This document shows positions 23,632 through 35,045 of a stretch of 64,000 nucleotides of DNA, in pieces (the stretch's first letter is position 1; each line of letters begins with the position of its first letter). Under the pieces are notes generated by a model. The model searched no databases. It worked only from the letters and a program-made list of their open reading frames with translations, and was not told the DNA's origin. The DNA is from Castor canadensis. Taxonomy: Eukaryota > Chordata > Mammalia > Rodentia > Castoridae. Where the stretch lies: positions 16,489,014-16,553,013 of the forward strand of contig NC_133403.1 in the NCBI RefSeq assembly GCF_047511655.1, given 5' to 3'. The position numbers and the translations under genes are program-made.

Positions 23632-25016
23632 GCTGTCCTCCTCTACCACCTCCTCCCCCTTGGCTTCCCTGCATTAATTCATCTTCCTATTTATCCTGCC
23701 CTGCATTGATGCATCTTCCCTTTTCTCCTGCACCAGCACAACCATAAACCCAACATGCTTACAGCCTCAGGGATCTCCCTTCCCATTGCATCTTGCAGAA
23801 CACAGCTGTCAGTTGACAGCTGACAGTGGCATCCCAAGTGTGGTTCCACTGTCTTTCTGCCTCCCTCAGATGGAACCCTGGGTGAGCGCTACCTGTAGGT
23901 GGTGGCGCTGAGCTCCCAAGGTAGGAATTGCACTGGCTTGCTTGCTTCAAGCCCTGGTTATTTCTCAGTAGGGGAACCCATGGGATGAGGTACAATATAG
24001 GAGAGCAATCATGGAAGGAATTTCCATTGGGCAGGTTAGCTCAAGGACTAGGGTGCTCAGCACAAGTGCTGGTTGGTGGAAGGACCAGAGTTTGAATTCC
24101 AGGCACAAGTGAGAAGAAATTTTTATTTTTTTATTTCCTTGTTCCACCTGGACTCCCGGAGGCTATGGCCTGCTTTGCTAGAAAATCAAGACACCAACTG
24201 CGGCAGATTGCATTCATACCTCGAATCCTACTTGGGAGGGAAGTCCCAAGTTGAATTACCATTAGGAAGCAAATGCTGTTTGTTCCTGTCTTCTGCCTGG
24301 ACTCTATGGCCTCTCCCCTGCTTTCAAAGAACGTCAGGACAGAGAAGAGGGAGATGGCACTGACAGTCATATCCTTGCAAGTAATCAGTGATTCCCCATC
24401 TCAACAGATGCATCAATAAAAAGGGTTGCAATAGGCACCATGGCTCCTTTCGAAGCATAGAGTGCCATCTCCAATCCCACAGAAACAAATAAATAAACAG
24501 AGAAAGAGAGAAATACAGAAATGATAACTGCATATATCAGTGAGTGAACTGGTAAACACATAAATACATAAACAGACACATAAATACCTAACAGAATACA
24601 TAAATGAGTGAATGATGTTGTGAATACCTAAGTGAAGAAAGGAATAAAAAGAAATAAACCAACCAACATATGGATACATGCATAAACACATATATACATA
24701 AAGGATGTAATAAAAGCCTGATGGAAAGAATACTTCCATGAGCACATAAATTTGTGCAGGAATAAATGAATGAATGATAAATTAATGCTCACTTGAATAA
24801 ATGAATGAAAATGCAAAATTGAATAAATCCTCTCTCTATATGTATTTCCAGAAATATTTAATGTATCAGGACTAAACAAAAAAATGAATGCACAGATAAG
24901 TACTTAAACACATAAAGAAACACAAATATACACATGTAAATTAATGAATGAGTCAAAGAATAAATGCATGAAAAAAACAAATAAACATCAAAATGATGGA
25001 AGGAAGGAAGGAAGGA
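23632..25016. repeat. Tandem composite unit, copy B
   Basis: Repeats copy A in the same order and orientation: ACCAGCACAAC at 23732, GCTGTCAGTTGACAGC at 23805-23820 (both offset exactly 1528), GATGCATCAATAAAAAGG near 24408, ATCTCCAATCCCACAGAAAC near 24470, the AATA/AATG tract, and (GGAA)n at 24997-25016. By eye the copies are about 85-90% alike. Copy B has its own ~31-bp duplication of the CTGCATTGATGCATCTTCC segment at 23670-23733 and a shorter CCACC head. Confidence 0.9.
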
Positions 25017-25017
25017 G

Positions 25018-26540
25018 TATATGTGAGAATATATTTCTGGACTCTATTCCATTCCGTTGTTTCTCTACTTTCATACATATATCATGCTGTTGGTATTTTC
25101 AATGCTTTATAACAATACTTGTTGTTGTTTGGCAATACTGGGGTCTGAACTCAGAGCCTCATGCTTTCTAGGAAGGTGCTGTGCCACTAAAGACACACTA
25201 CACTTTTGCTTTAGTTTGTTTTTCAAATTGGGTCTCTGAGTTTTGCCCAGGCTGTCCTTGGATTAAGATCCTCCTTCTTCTGCCTCCTGAGTAGCTAAAA
25301 TAACAGGCATGCACCACCAAGCCTAATTTGTTTTTGTTTTTGTTTTTGAGATAAGATTTTTCTAACATTTAATAGGGAGGTCTTGGTTTGGCTCAAATCA
25401 TGATCCTCCAATCTCTGTATCCTATATAGCTGGGATTATAGTTTTGTGCAACCACACCCAGCCTAAAACTTCATAGTAATTCTTTAACTTCAACAGGCAA
25501 AATCCTTTAAAATTCTTTCATTTTTTTCTCCAAAGTTGTCTCAGGTATTCCTGGTATTTTGTATTTTCATTTGCCTTATAGAATTTGTATGTCAATTCAG
25601 AAAACAATAAAAATTCCTATTTTAACTTATGTTTTAGAAGTTAGTTTTAAATTGACTTGGGTATATTTATTGGGTGCAGTGTGTCATTTTAATGTATAAC
25701 TATACTCACTTAGACAACACTGAATATGTAGAAAAAACTGGGGCTAACTGACAGGTTTATATTGAATTCTCTGATGCATTAATATAGTATATCTCTTTAA
25801 TTATTTAGCCTTATTCTGATCTCTCAGCAGTGCTTTCCAGGGTACATTTCTTGAACATTTTCAGTGAAATAAATTATAAAATATTTCAGGTATTTCATGA
25901 TATTGATAATAGTATATTTCACTTATTGCAAATTTCAATTACTCATTTCAGGTACAAAGAAATATCACTTTTCTCCCTACTGTGTTGGAATCTGTCCTGC
26001 TCAACAACTTTGTTTAACTCACCTATTAGTACAAGTAGCTTTCACTCAATTCCAAACAACTTCTTCCATACATAATCATATCTAGAACATATAAAGATAG
26101 CTTTATTTCTCAATTTTGGATCTAGATTTAAGTTTTTCATTTTATTGCATTTTTCTTAGCTAGAACATTTAGCATAATGCTGTAGAGAATACAGGAGAAC
26201 ACATAGCTTCCTATAATGAAATACGACATTAGCTATGGACTTTTCATAAGTTCCTTTTATTCCTATAAGTAGTTTCAGTTACTTTTGATTCCTTTCTATT
26301 TCTTGTCTACTGAGAATTTTATCAGAACTGGAAGTGTAATTTTACAAATATTTCATTTATTTTTATGATTGTATTTGGCTTTTGAGTCAGTTAATGTGAA
26401 AGATTTGATGATTTTGAATGTCTAACACTTTGTCTTTCTCAGATACATCCTAGTTATTTATGATATATTTCCTTTAATATAACTTTGGATTTAATTTGCT
26501 AAAATATATTTTAAACTATCATACTTTCTTCTTTCTCCAT
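25018..26540 (-). repeat. Old L1 ORF2 segment, antisense, split by a SINE
   Basis: Order on the plus strand matches an inverted L1 ORF2: TTTCTGGACTCTATTCCATT near 25034, CATGCTGTTGGTATTTTC near 25083, then the composite SINE. It continues with TCATAGTAATTCTTTAACTT near 25470, GGTATTCCTGGTATTTTGT near 25545, GTATGTCAATTCAG near 25588, a 'short-lived FADD region'-like stretch near 26150-26250, and ATTTATGATATATTTCC near 26456. The right end lies close to the younger L1 at 26661. Very diverged. Confidence 0.65.
25122..25465 (-). repeat. Composite B1-B1-ID SINE, antisense
   Basis: On the minus strand: a B1-like monomer (25465-25330, with GCTGGGTGTGGTTGCACAAA and ATAATCCCAGCTATATAGG), a second B1-like monomer (25325-25210, TTAGGCTTGGTGGTGCATGC, CTACTCAGGAGGCAG, CAGCCTGGGC), then an ID-type unit (25195-25122, with GGCACAGCACCTTCC and TGAGTTCAGACCCC). 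Same order as the element at 15739-16047. It interrupts an old L1 that resumes on the other side. Confidence 0.85.
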
Positions 26541-26660
26541 TCCCTTCCATACAACTGATTTTTAAAAGTATATTATAATGTATTATATCAATCTGTGTAA
26601 AATGCATGACAAGCAAGAAATTTACTTCCTTTATAGGTCAAGTATTCATTTGTTTGTTTA

Positions 26661-26673
26661 AAGCAGATCTCTA
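26661..26673. repeat. Left target-site duplication of the young L1
   Basis: AAGCAGATCTCTA, preceded by TTTA. It matches 27931-27943 exactly. The TTT/AAAG context fits the L1 endonuclease preference. Confidence 0.92.
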
Positions 26674-27930
26674 AACACCCACAGAGTGGGAGAAAATATT
26701 TGCCAACTATACATCAGACAAAGGACTGATAACCAGAATATATAGGGAATGTAAAAAACTAAATTCTCCCAAAACTAATGAACCAATAAAGATATGGGCA
26801 AGTGAACTAAACAGAATTTTCTCAAAAGAAGAAATTCAAATGGCCAAAAACCACATGAAAAAATGCTCGCCATCTCTAGCAATAAAGGAAATGCAAATTA
26901 AAACCACACTAAGATTCCACCTCAACCCTGTTAGAATAGCCATCATTAGCAACACCACCAACAACAGGTGTTGGCGAGGATGCGGGGAAAAAGGAACCCT
27001 CTTACACTGTTGGTGGGGATGTAGACTAGTACAACCACTCTGGAAAAAAATTTGGAGGCTACTTAAAAAGCTAAACATTGATCTACCATTTGATCCAGCA
27101 ATACCACTCTTGGGGATATACCCAAAAGACTGTGACACAGGTTACTCCAGAGGCACCTGCACAGCCATGTTTATTGCAGCACTATTCACAACAGCCAAGT
27201 TATGGAAATAGCCAAGATGCCCCACCACTGACGAATGGATTAAGAAAACGTGGTATCTATACACAATGGAATTTTAGGCAGCCATGAAGAAGAACAATAT
27301 GTTATCATTCACTGGTAAATGGATGGAATTGGAGAACATCATTCTGAGTGAGGTTAGCCTGGCCCAAAAGACCAAAAATCGTATGTTCTCCCTCATATGT
27401 GGACATTAGATCAAGAGCAAACACAACAATGGGATTAGACTATGAGCACATGATAAAAGTGAGAGCACACAAGGGAGGGGTGAGGATAGGTAAGACACCT
27501 AAAAAATTAGCTAGCATTTGTTGCCCTTAACGCAGAGAAACTAAAGCAGATACCTTAAATGCAACTGAGGCCAATAGGAAAAGGGGAACAGGTACTAGAG
27601 AAAAGGTTAGATCAAAAAGAATTAACCTAGAAGGTAACATCCACACACAGGAAATCAATGTGAGTCAATACTCTGTATAGCTATCCTTATCTCAACCAGC
27701 AAAAACCCTTGTCCCTTCCTGTTATTGCTTATACTCTCTCTACAACAAAATTAGAAATAAGGGCAAAATAGTTTCTGCTGGGTATTGAGGTGGTGGGGAG
27801 GAGAGGGAGGGGGCAGAGTGGGTGGTAAGGGAGGGGGTGGGGGCATGGGGGAGAAATGAACCAAGCCTTGTATGCACATATGAATAATAAAAGAAAAAGA
27901 AAAAAAAAGAAGCACAAAAAAAATTTTAAA
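26674..27930 (+). mobile_element. 5'-truncated young L1 (ORF2 C-terminus plus 3' UTR)
   Basis: An L1 retrotransposon lacking everything upstream of the last part of ORF2. From 26675 one frame stays open for ~179 codons: [30 protein letters not shown], the Cys-rich segment ([18 protein letters not shown]) and [13 protein letters not shown]. It stops at 27209-27211, where a TAG replaces the Gln of the usual KLWKQPRCP. The frame then resumes as PRCPTTDEW and MELENIILSEV with further stops. The 3' UTR has a G-rich purine tract (27780-27860) and an A-rich tail (27885-27930). Perfect 13-bp target-site duplications flank it. It has no reverse transcriptase or endonuclease domain and cannot be autonomous. 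Confidence 0.95.
27780..27860 (+). other. G-rich purine tract in the L1 3' UTR
   Basis: Repeated GGGG and GGGAGGG runs (for example GGAGGGGGCAG and GGGAGGGGGTGGGGGC). Such tracts are a conserved feature of mammalian L1 3' UTRs and can form G-quadruplexes. Confidence 0.85.
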
Positions 27931-27943
27931 AAGCAGATCTCTA
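27931..27943. repeat. Right target-site duplication of the young L1
   Basis: AAGCAGATCTCTA directly after the A-rich tail, identical to 26661-26673. Confidence 0.92.
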
Positions 27944-27978
27944 GTCAGTTGTAACCTGCTATGTGATTACTTGTGCTG

Positions 27979-28027
27979 TAAAATATATTATATTAATATA
28001 ATATATTAATATATTAATATATTATAG
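27979..28027. repeat. AT-only quasi-palindrome
   Basis: TATATTA and TAATATA blocks repeated in alternating order over ~48 bases. Could extrude as a cruciform; probably an expanded (TATTAA)n. Confidence 0.85.
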
Positions 28028-28734
28028 TTTATCATCTACCAGTATGTTTATCTTGAAATGGTGAATCTACTTTTGTGTGCCCTATCTCAGAGAAGTAATA
28101 AAGAATAAAACAATATAAGAATATAAATCTGTAATGGAAAATATTCAGAAAAAGATTTAAAGTCATATAAATACTTACTTTGTGTGATGTGGCAATACAT
28201 ATCAAATCATAGACAATATTGTGGGAACAACTTAAATATCTAAGTAATACAAACACTTAAATGTTTCCTAAACATATGTGAATGCATATGTTACTTGTAG
28301 TTCAAAGACTTGTAATGCCTTAGGTTAGTAAAAAAGAGTAACAATATTTTTGCATTAATATATTAGAATTTCCAGTGTCTGTATCTCTGTACATGAAAAA
28401 GGTAGTATTAGATAATATTTTCATGATTTTCTTAACAGGTGTAATTTTGCATGGAATTTATTTCATGCTGGATATGTATTTATTGGCTTTATATAGTTTA
28501 AGTTTATATAGCCCAAACCAAAACAATTTTAATAAGGAAATATATTGTACGCTAATAGATAGTACCTCCATAATTTCAATTATTATTTAATTTCCTCAAC
28601 TACTGATATTAGAGAAATTGTACTTCAGTTCTAGTTGGGAAAGAAGCAATAATGTGAAAAAATTGTGCTCATGTATGAAAATGGAAAACTGAGACCTGTA
28701 GAAATTATTCCAGAGATTGGAGCAGGAGAGATGA
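28028..28734. other. Unassigned AT-rich DNA
   Basis: No recognisable gene or repeat. Confidence 0.4.
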
Positions 28735-28825
28735 ATGATGGAGGAGGTGAGTTCAACTATGGTGTATTGTAAGAACTCTTGCAAATGTCATAATAATATA
28801 ATAACATGAATAAATAAATCAAAAA
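28735..28825 (+). repeat. L1 3' terminus fragment
   Basis: ATGATGGAGGAGGTGAGTTC followed by GTGTATTGTAAGAACTCTTGC, AAATGTCATAATAATA and an AATAAATAAATC tail. Same terminus as at 42130 and 52780. Confidence 0.65.
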
Positions 28826-29894
28826 ATAAGAGCATGAGAAAGAAGAGTAGAAATAAGTATCCATAATCTGTTTCTGTGACTGGTTTTCTGTCCAGAATTC
28901 ATGTCTCAAAATAATCCCATAGTACAAACTGGGAATGGTATTCCAATATCTCCAAGAATTAAGCATGAAGTTTATAGCTACATTAAGTCTTTGGGATGGA
29001 AAATAGCATAGCCAAGACACACAGAAACATTAGTCTCCCTTACTACTTAGTATCTGATGTTTGATAGTAAGAATATGACAAAAAAAAGTGCTATGGAATC
29101 AAGGACCTTATTTTGTCTCTCCCAAAAGCCATGTAAAATCACCTTAAAAAGGCCAAAATAACTATAATTTAAGAGAACACAAACATTTAAAAGCCAAACA
29201 TGATGACAAAATAATAAAGGATGCACTAAATTAAAAACAAAACAAAATGAAAGTCTTGTTCCCCAAGGAAATTGAAGAATATAGCAGAATGAAATACATT
29301 TTATAAATAAAAGTCATATTATTTATATAATGTTAAATATATCAGTAATAGAAAGGCTAAAATCAGAATATAAAATTATTAGTATAAAAGATACAAAAGT
29401 GCAAGGAATTTGGTCAATATCTAGGGAATTTTAAGCAGTAAGATATCAAGATAATTAATACTTTAAGAAAATGTGAAAATAGTACTTAGAATGTTTTCCA
29501 ATAAAATAAGAATTATTGATAGCTGAGAATAAAAGATATCATGTTCTAATTTCAATTTAAGAGAAAAGAGGAAATGCTAATTTAATTACAAAGTAGGGTG
29601 TTCAAATTTTATAAAAAGCTAATGAAATATTTTTAAAATATACATACCAATAGTGAAAGAATGATTGGAATTTTAAGGTGACCCTACTTCTCCTGGTTTT
29701 CATATGTTTGTGTGATCCATTCTCTGAAGGAGGATTTTCTGAATGCAATGTCTTACCTTCTAATTGATATAAGAAGACAAAAATGGTGGCAGAAACATTA
29801 TATGTGTGTGATTTCATGATTACTTTTAACATGACTTTACAAGTTATTTGCGCCTGTCTCTTCCTGATTGTGGGAAACAAGCCACAATGTTGGG
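28826..29894. other. Unassigned AT-rich DNA
   Basis: No recognisable gene or repeat. A 102-codon minus frame at 29602-29910 has no known features. Confidence 0.4.
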
Positions 29895-30200
29895 TAACTT
29901 CATATGGCAAGGGATCATGAGTTGCTTCCCAGAGCTAAGACAAAGTAGCTGAGAGTGACCTCTTTAAAACACTTTTCAGTCAGCCTCAATTCCCAGATAG
30001 TTCTATATCTACAGGAACTGAAATTCACCAGTAAGCACTTGAGTGAAGAGGCAATCTTACCTCACTCAAGCCTTTAAATGAGAACTGAGGCCTGACAAAA
30101 CCTTGACCACTGCTGTGTAGGGCCAAGATGAGCAGAGCCTGAACTCTTGCTCACAGAAACTTTCCAACAATAAACACATACTGTTTTCAGATACTTAATG
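29895..30200 (+). repeat. Possible MaLR-type LTR relic
   Basis: The 3' part reads GGGCCAAGATGAGCAGAGCC, CTCACAGAAAC, then AACAATAAACACATACTG and TTTTCAGATACTT. This is the order of the polyadenylation region of MST/MLT-type LTRs ('CAGAAACTGTGAGATAATAAATG', 'TGTTTTAAGCCACTA'). AATAAA is at 30169-30174. No internal viral region is attached. Diverged and tentative. Confidence 0.45.
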
Positions 30201-30794
30201 TATGATTAATTTTACCCAGAAACTGAAAGATCTTGGTCCTAACAACAAAAAGGTTTCCATCAGGATGAAAAATTCAATTGAACCAAATGCTGAAAAACCT
30301 ACCCGAGAGCCAAACATTGTCCCTCCTGCTTCTGAGTCATTGCCCAAACAATGGGGTTATAAGCTGGGGAGTTGATTGGTCATACTAATAAGAGGATATT
30401 TAATTGATAAAGGAGTCTATATAGAATGTGAAAAACCCTTTAGTGTGCCTCTTATTACTCCCAGGGTGTATGTTTGAGATCAATGACAAACTACAAAAAT
30501 CTTATTTGGGCAGGAATGCTAATGGCTCATTAATCAGGCAATGAACTAAGACAGATATGTGTTTATTCAGAACAAAGAAAGTATGTAAAGAAAGTAGTTA
30601 TAAATGCTATCTCTCTAAAAGTTTATCAGATGGCAGCTGAGGGTAGAATGGTGATTAATATACGCTGGGAGAGAAAGGTGGGAAAAGTCTGATCTATAGG
30701 ACCATCACTAGGAGACATAGGTCCTAGTGTATCATGCACAATACAAAGACTAACATGAAATAGTGTGCTGTGTTTCTCAAAAAAGATAGGAATT
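30201..30794. other. Unassigned DNA
   Basis: No recognisable gene or repeat. Confidence 0.4.
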
Positions 30795-30912
30795 TCTGTG
30801 GTGGTGGAGCACACCGCTAATTCCAGCACTTGGGAGGCTGATGTGGGAGGATCTAGATTGCAGTCCAGCTTAGGCTTCATAATGAGAACCTGCACACAAA
30901 AAAGACAACATA
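30795..30912 (+). repeat. B1 SINE
   Basis: GGTGGTGGAGCACACCGCTAA, TTCCAGCACTTGGGAGGCTG, GGGAGGATCTAGATTGCAG and CAGCTTAGGCTTCATAATGAG, then an A-rich tail: a full-length 7SL-derived B1 monomer. AAAAAAGATAGG before it and AAAAAAGACAACA after it may be the target-site duplication. Confidence 0.9.
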
Positions 30913-31270
30913 AAAGAAAAGTAGAGGAAAGGATTTTGAATATTTTCAGTACAAAGAATTGAGAGGAATAACAAAAGAGGAGATAAATATGTGTATTCAG
31001 ATTTGAATGTTACAAAATATATATACATAGCCAATATCACAAAGTACCCCATAAATATGTAAATTTTATGCACCAATTAAAATAAATGAGAAAAGTACCA
31101 GAAATAATAATATAATCGTGAATAGATTATAATAGTTATGAACACTTTCTTTGCTATGTTCGAAATAAAAGAGTGCACAATTTACATATGAAACAAATTT
31201 GAAAACAGAAAAGAAAATATAATAAATAGGTGAAAGAAAATTGGTGAGTTTATTAAAAAGTGCTAAGTTT
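30913..31270. other. Unassigned AT-rich DNA
   Basis: No recognisable gene or repeat between the two B1 copies. Confidence 0.4.
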
Positions 31271-31374
31271 CCAAGGTGTGGTAGTGAGCACCTGTAATCC
31301 CAGCATTCAAGATGCTGAGGCAGGAAGATTCTAAATTTGAAGCCACCAAGAACTACACAGTAAGAACTCTTGCT
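31271..31374 (+). repeat. B1 SINE
   Basis: AAGGTGTGGTAGTGAGCACC, TGTAATCCCAGCATTCAAGA and GCTGAGGCAGGAAGATTC; the 3' third is eroded, then it abuts an oppositely oriented ID-type SINE. Confidence 0.9.
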
Positions 31375-31375
31375 C

Positions 31376-31452
31376 TTGCTTTTTGGGGCACTAATAGGAT
31401 TTGAGCTCAGGACCTTATGCTTACTAGGCAGGCATTCTACAGGAACTTTTCT
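31376..31452 (-). repeat. ID-type SINE, antisense
   Basis: On the minus strand: GTAGAATGCCTGCCTAGTAAG, then AGGTCCTGAGCTCAAATCCT and an AGTGCCCCAAAA end. B box readable. It lies head on against the B1 at 31271. Confidence 0.85.
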
Positions 31453-31639
31453 CAACAACCAAAGAAAGGTGAAAATTCAGCTCATAAAATTAAGGAATCT
31501 GCTTACACCTGTAAGTAATGGAGTAACAACTCTATAATTCAAATACAGACATTCCTCCAAAAGCCTGTTTTATACATAAGTCAAACTAGCACTAGCTAAT
31601 AATACACAAACTCATAGATGTAAAAAATCCCTCTTCCCT
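31453..31639. other. Unassigned DNA
   Basis: Nothing recognised. Confidence 0.4.
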
Positions 31640-31905
31640 TATAAATACTTTCAAAATTTGAAGTGCTCAGAAAGATTTGCCATTTTTTTCTAAAGTTGAA
31701 ATAGTCTGGCTATCACAAAAGGAGATCTGTAGATTACTAGAAAGAAAAAAGTACAATCCAATCATATTTGTGAGCATAAACCTAAAATGAAATATCAGCA
31801 AGTCAAATCCAAACATGTATTTTAAGAAAGAAGATAGCATTATGTCATCAACAAATAAAATGTATATCTGGGGAATGCAGGAATAGATGCTAGTTTTTGA
31901 CACAC
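31640..31905 (+). repeat. Old L1 ORF2 fragment
   Basis: GCAAGTCAAATCCAAACATG, TATTTTAAGAAAGAAGATAG and GGGGAATGCAGGAATAGATG follow the order of the ORF2 segment that normally reads 'ACCGAATCCAGC', 'AGTACATCA', 'CCAGGAATGCAAGGATGG'. Heavily mutated. Confidence 0.5.
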
Positions 31906-33689
31906 AGTATATTTAAAGAAAAGTTGTTTGATAATATAATAGACCTAGGAAAGTTATCTGCAATCTTTCTCCAAGTTTCTCAGTAAAATTCTTAGTAAAA
32001 TGGGAATACTAAGATAGTGACTTAATGTGATAAATGGGATGTACCAAAACACAGAAATAAAGTTTTTATTGAAGTGTGAAAATTTCTAATGCAGGACAAG
32101 GATTAGTAGTATTCTTTCCTGCATTAAATTAGGAGCTCAAAGTGCTGCATTGTCAAAAATTCACAGACCAATATTACAAAACAAAAATATAAAGCTAAGG
32201 CGATGGAGGAAGAACAAATCAGAGTTATGTTTCTTATGAAATATAGATGGTACAATGTATAAAGATGATATTTGGAAAGGGTAAATAACATCAGTATAGT
32301 GTTCATTGTTGAGGCCAGGGACTGTGGAAACTAGAATCCATAATAATGTCAAAGACATTTTCAATGATAACTTTAATACTTTAATTCTGAAACAACTAGA
32401 GATAATACAAATATTTGTTCACTGTGAGAGGCAATTAAGTATGTACTACATTTTTGCAAATCAAAAAATTGAGTGTGTACAGGTTTTTGTATGTATCTTA
32501 CACATACACATAAAAGAAAGAGACACAAAGACAGTTTGGGTTATATTGAGAAAACTGAGTTCACAATTTGCTCTGGATTTGACTGATAAAAGACATGCTT
32601 CACTCAATAAATGAAAATTCACTTTGTCGGTGAAAGTCTGGGGAAATATTCTAAATCGATGTGCTTACAAAACATACATACCACCGTGGAAATGGTAGGA
32701 AGGGATAAAGTTCATGGATTTTTATTTGATGTGTCAATGAAACAGAAGAGGGAGTCTGGGAAAATTTTCTTCATTATTACTGCACAGAGTAACAAAGACA
32801 AGATTGTTTTCAGATGATTGGGGCATCATTATTTCATTCAGACCCAACCAAATTATTATAGATTGATTTGCATCATAAAAAACAATAAAAATAAAAGGAA
32901 ATTATGAATGTAGAAACTGAACAGACTTTTGTTACTGCAATCTATCCTTGTGTATATACCTTATGGCTGAAAGTCCATATATCTATGTCTTAAAATCAAT
33001 ATAATGAAAATTGATGTGAATCAAACAGCTGTTTAGGGAATGAAGCAAGAAATTTAAATCTGATTTTATCATGCCAGTTTAAAACTGAACAGAAGATTTG
33101 GTTTATTTTAATTAGTTATCTGCTTGCTTAATTAAAGCAAATCTCACTTTCTAAAAATTTCTTCTGTAAGAGCCATTTCTGACTTTCACATACCACGTAT
33201 CTGAAGTGTCTTTTATAATTTTAAGTTATTGGCAATATTCTTTTAAAAATGAGGTTACCTATACAACATTGTGTAAACAATTAGCTTCTTTACCATATTT
33301 CAACATCTTTCTATCATTGTTTCCATTTCATTATTAAGTTCTATATACTTATTTTTTATGTTGGTTTTAGACTCTAAAATTCTAGTTACATTTTCTAACA
33401 TGTTTCAGAATTCATAACTTACAGTTACTGTTTTTGATTTTCACACACAATATTTTTTGCCAATTTCATTATGTAATAATGACTCATTTATCTTTACAAA
33501 GTTTTACTTTTAAAAAGTAAAGCAAATATTTTCAAGCTTGGATAATATTTATTGTTAAGTAGGATCAATAAAAGTTCACCTGTCAAGTTGCTTTTCTTCA
33601 CCTTAAATAAAACTCCATAATTTCATCAATGAATTTTTTGAGCTATGCAAACAGAAAAACTCACATAAATCTTTACAAATAACATGTCA
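31906..33689. other. Unassigned AT-rich DNA
   Basis: No recognised element. Open frames at 32306-32614 and 32611-32817 have no known domain. Parts may belong to flanking old L1s. Confidence 0.35.
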
Positions 33690-34240
33690 GCTATAAAAGT
33701 ATTCTTATATATCAAGTATTCTTGTATATTCAAATATATCTATATATCATATATAGAGATAGATCTCCTTGTTGCTATAAAATATTCTAAATATTATAAA
33801 TGTCATTCTGTCTTCGTGGACATTCTAATTGTTTCTAAGTTGGACTATTCTGAATAAAGCTTTTATAAATATTCTTGAACTAGTCATTGTATAGACATTA
33901 GCATGCATGTATGTTATAGGAGGTTAGATTTCTGGGTCCATATGGAAAGTAAACCTTTACCTGTACCATAAAAGACCAAAGAGTTTTCTAAACTCTATTG
34001 AATAATTTTATAATTGCATCATTAATGAATGAAATTCCAGTGACTGCAGATTCTGAGCAACATGGTAGATTTCAGTCTTATTTGATTTTTCTGTTTTGGT
34101 AGATATGTATTTAGAGCCCCTCTTGGTTTTAATTTGAAATGCTGAGTAACTTTTAAATAGTTATTGGCAAAATAGATATCTTCTTCATTAGGAATAATTA
34201 TTATAATTAGTTTTAAGGTTTTCCTTTTTTCTTGTTGAGT
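33690..34240 (-). repeat. Old L1 ORF2 C-terminal region, antisense
   Basis: Plus-strand order: AATAAAGCTTTTATAAATATTC near 33853, TTTCTGGGTCCATATGGAAAG near 33930, AGAGTTTTCTAAACTCT near 33980, TTCCAGTGACTGCAG near 34036, CTTGGTTTTAATTTGAAATG near 34121, TAGATATCTTCTTC near 34170. This is the inverted 3' third of L1 ORF2 ('GCTGCTATAAACATTC', 'GGGTCATATGG', 'GGTTTTAATTTGCATTTC'). Confidence 0.75.
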
Positions 34241-34449
34241 TTTAAGATTAGATAAAATAAGTTACTTTCAGATGTGTTAAATTAACACATTTAACAAACT
34301 ATGTGCCTCATATGTTTTTAAATAAACTTAAGTTTTGAAAACTGTTAAGTTCCAAATTTTCACATAATTTAGTTCATCTTCTATCTCACATTTTCTAATA
34401 TCTTTTAAATCCAACGTACTCTACAATATGTGGGTTGATGAGGATATTT
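34241..34449. other. Unassigned AT-rich DNA
   Basis: May continue the L1 called before it; nothing certain. Confidence 0.3.
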
Positions 34450-34515
34450 TGTTTTTGTTTTGCTTTTGAGACAGGGTTTCAATGTATACTTTGGGCCTGC
34501 ATCTGGTTAGAAATT
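34450..34515 (-). repeat. B1 SINE fragment, antisense
   Basis: TTTTGCTTTTGAGACAGGGTTTC followed by GGGCCTGCATCTGG: the inverted 3' half of a B1. Just downstream, GACTCTTCTTCCCA and TGGGAAAGAAGAGTC (34520-34553) form a perfect 14-bp hairpin. Confidence 0.65.
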
Positions 34516-34590
34516 GTCCTGACTCTTCTTCCCATTTGGGAAAGAAGAGTCATTCTTACCACATTTGGCAGAGTATTTATTTATGTTTTT

Positions 34591-34646
34591 AAAAAAATAA
34601 TAAATAAATAAATAAATAAAATAAATAAATAAATAAAATAATAAAT
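34591..34646. repeat. (TAAA)n microsatellite
   Basis: About 12 units of AAAT/TAAA with two AAAATA interruptions. Confidence 0.95.
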
Positions 34647-34904
34647 GTTTTTAAAAATAATCACTACATTTTCTCTTATCCTTTGTTGTGATAAAAATGC
34701 AAAAAGAGAACTTATCTTAGCTTCTATTTCACATATTTAAAATAGTTGCCTTTGTTTTGTTCATAAGTATCCTTCAAAGTTTGCTGTCTTATTTTATAAT
34801 TACTCAGTTCAAAAACTTTTTGTTTATTTTCAGTTTCTCCTGTAATCATGAATTTTATTTAATTTCTAAACATTTGCTATTTTTGAGTTCTTTTTTATTT
34901 GAAG

Positions 34905-35045
34905 ATTTTATTTTATTCTAGTAAGATAGTAATTTTATTTTAATCTTTAATTGAGATTTGTTCTATAGAACAACATATGGTCTATTTGGGTACATGTTTC
35001 CTGTATATTTCATAATAATTCCTTATTCTATTGTTAAGATTTTAA
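34905..35045 (-). repeat. Old L1 fragment, antisense
   Basis: AATTGAGATTTGTTCTATAG, CAACATATGGTCTATTTGGG and ACATGTTTCCTGT match in order an inverted L1 segment ('TTGAGATTTGTTTTATGG', 'CCAACATATGGTCTATC', 'AATGTTCCATGTG'). Confidence 0.5.
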
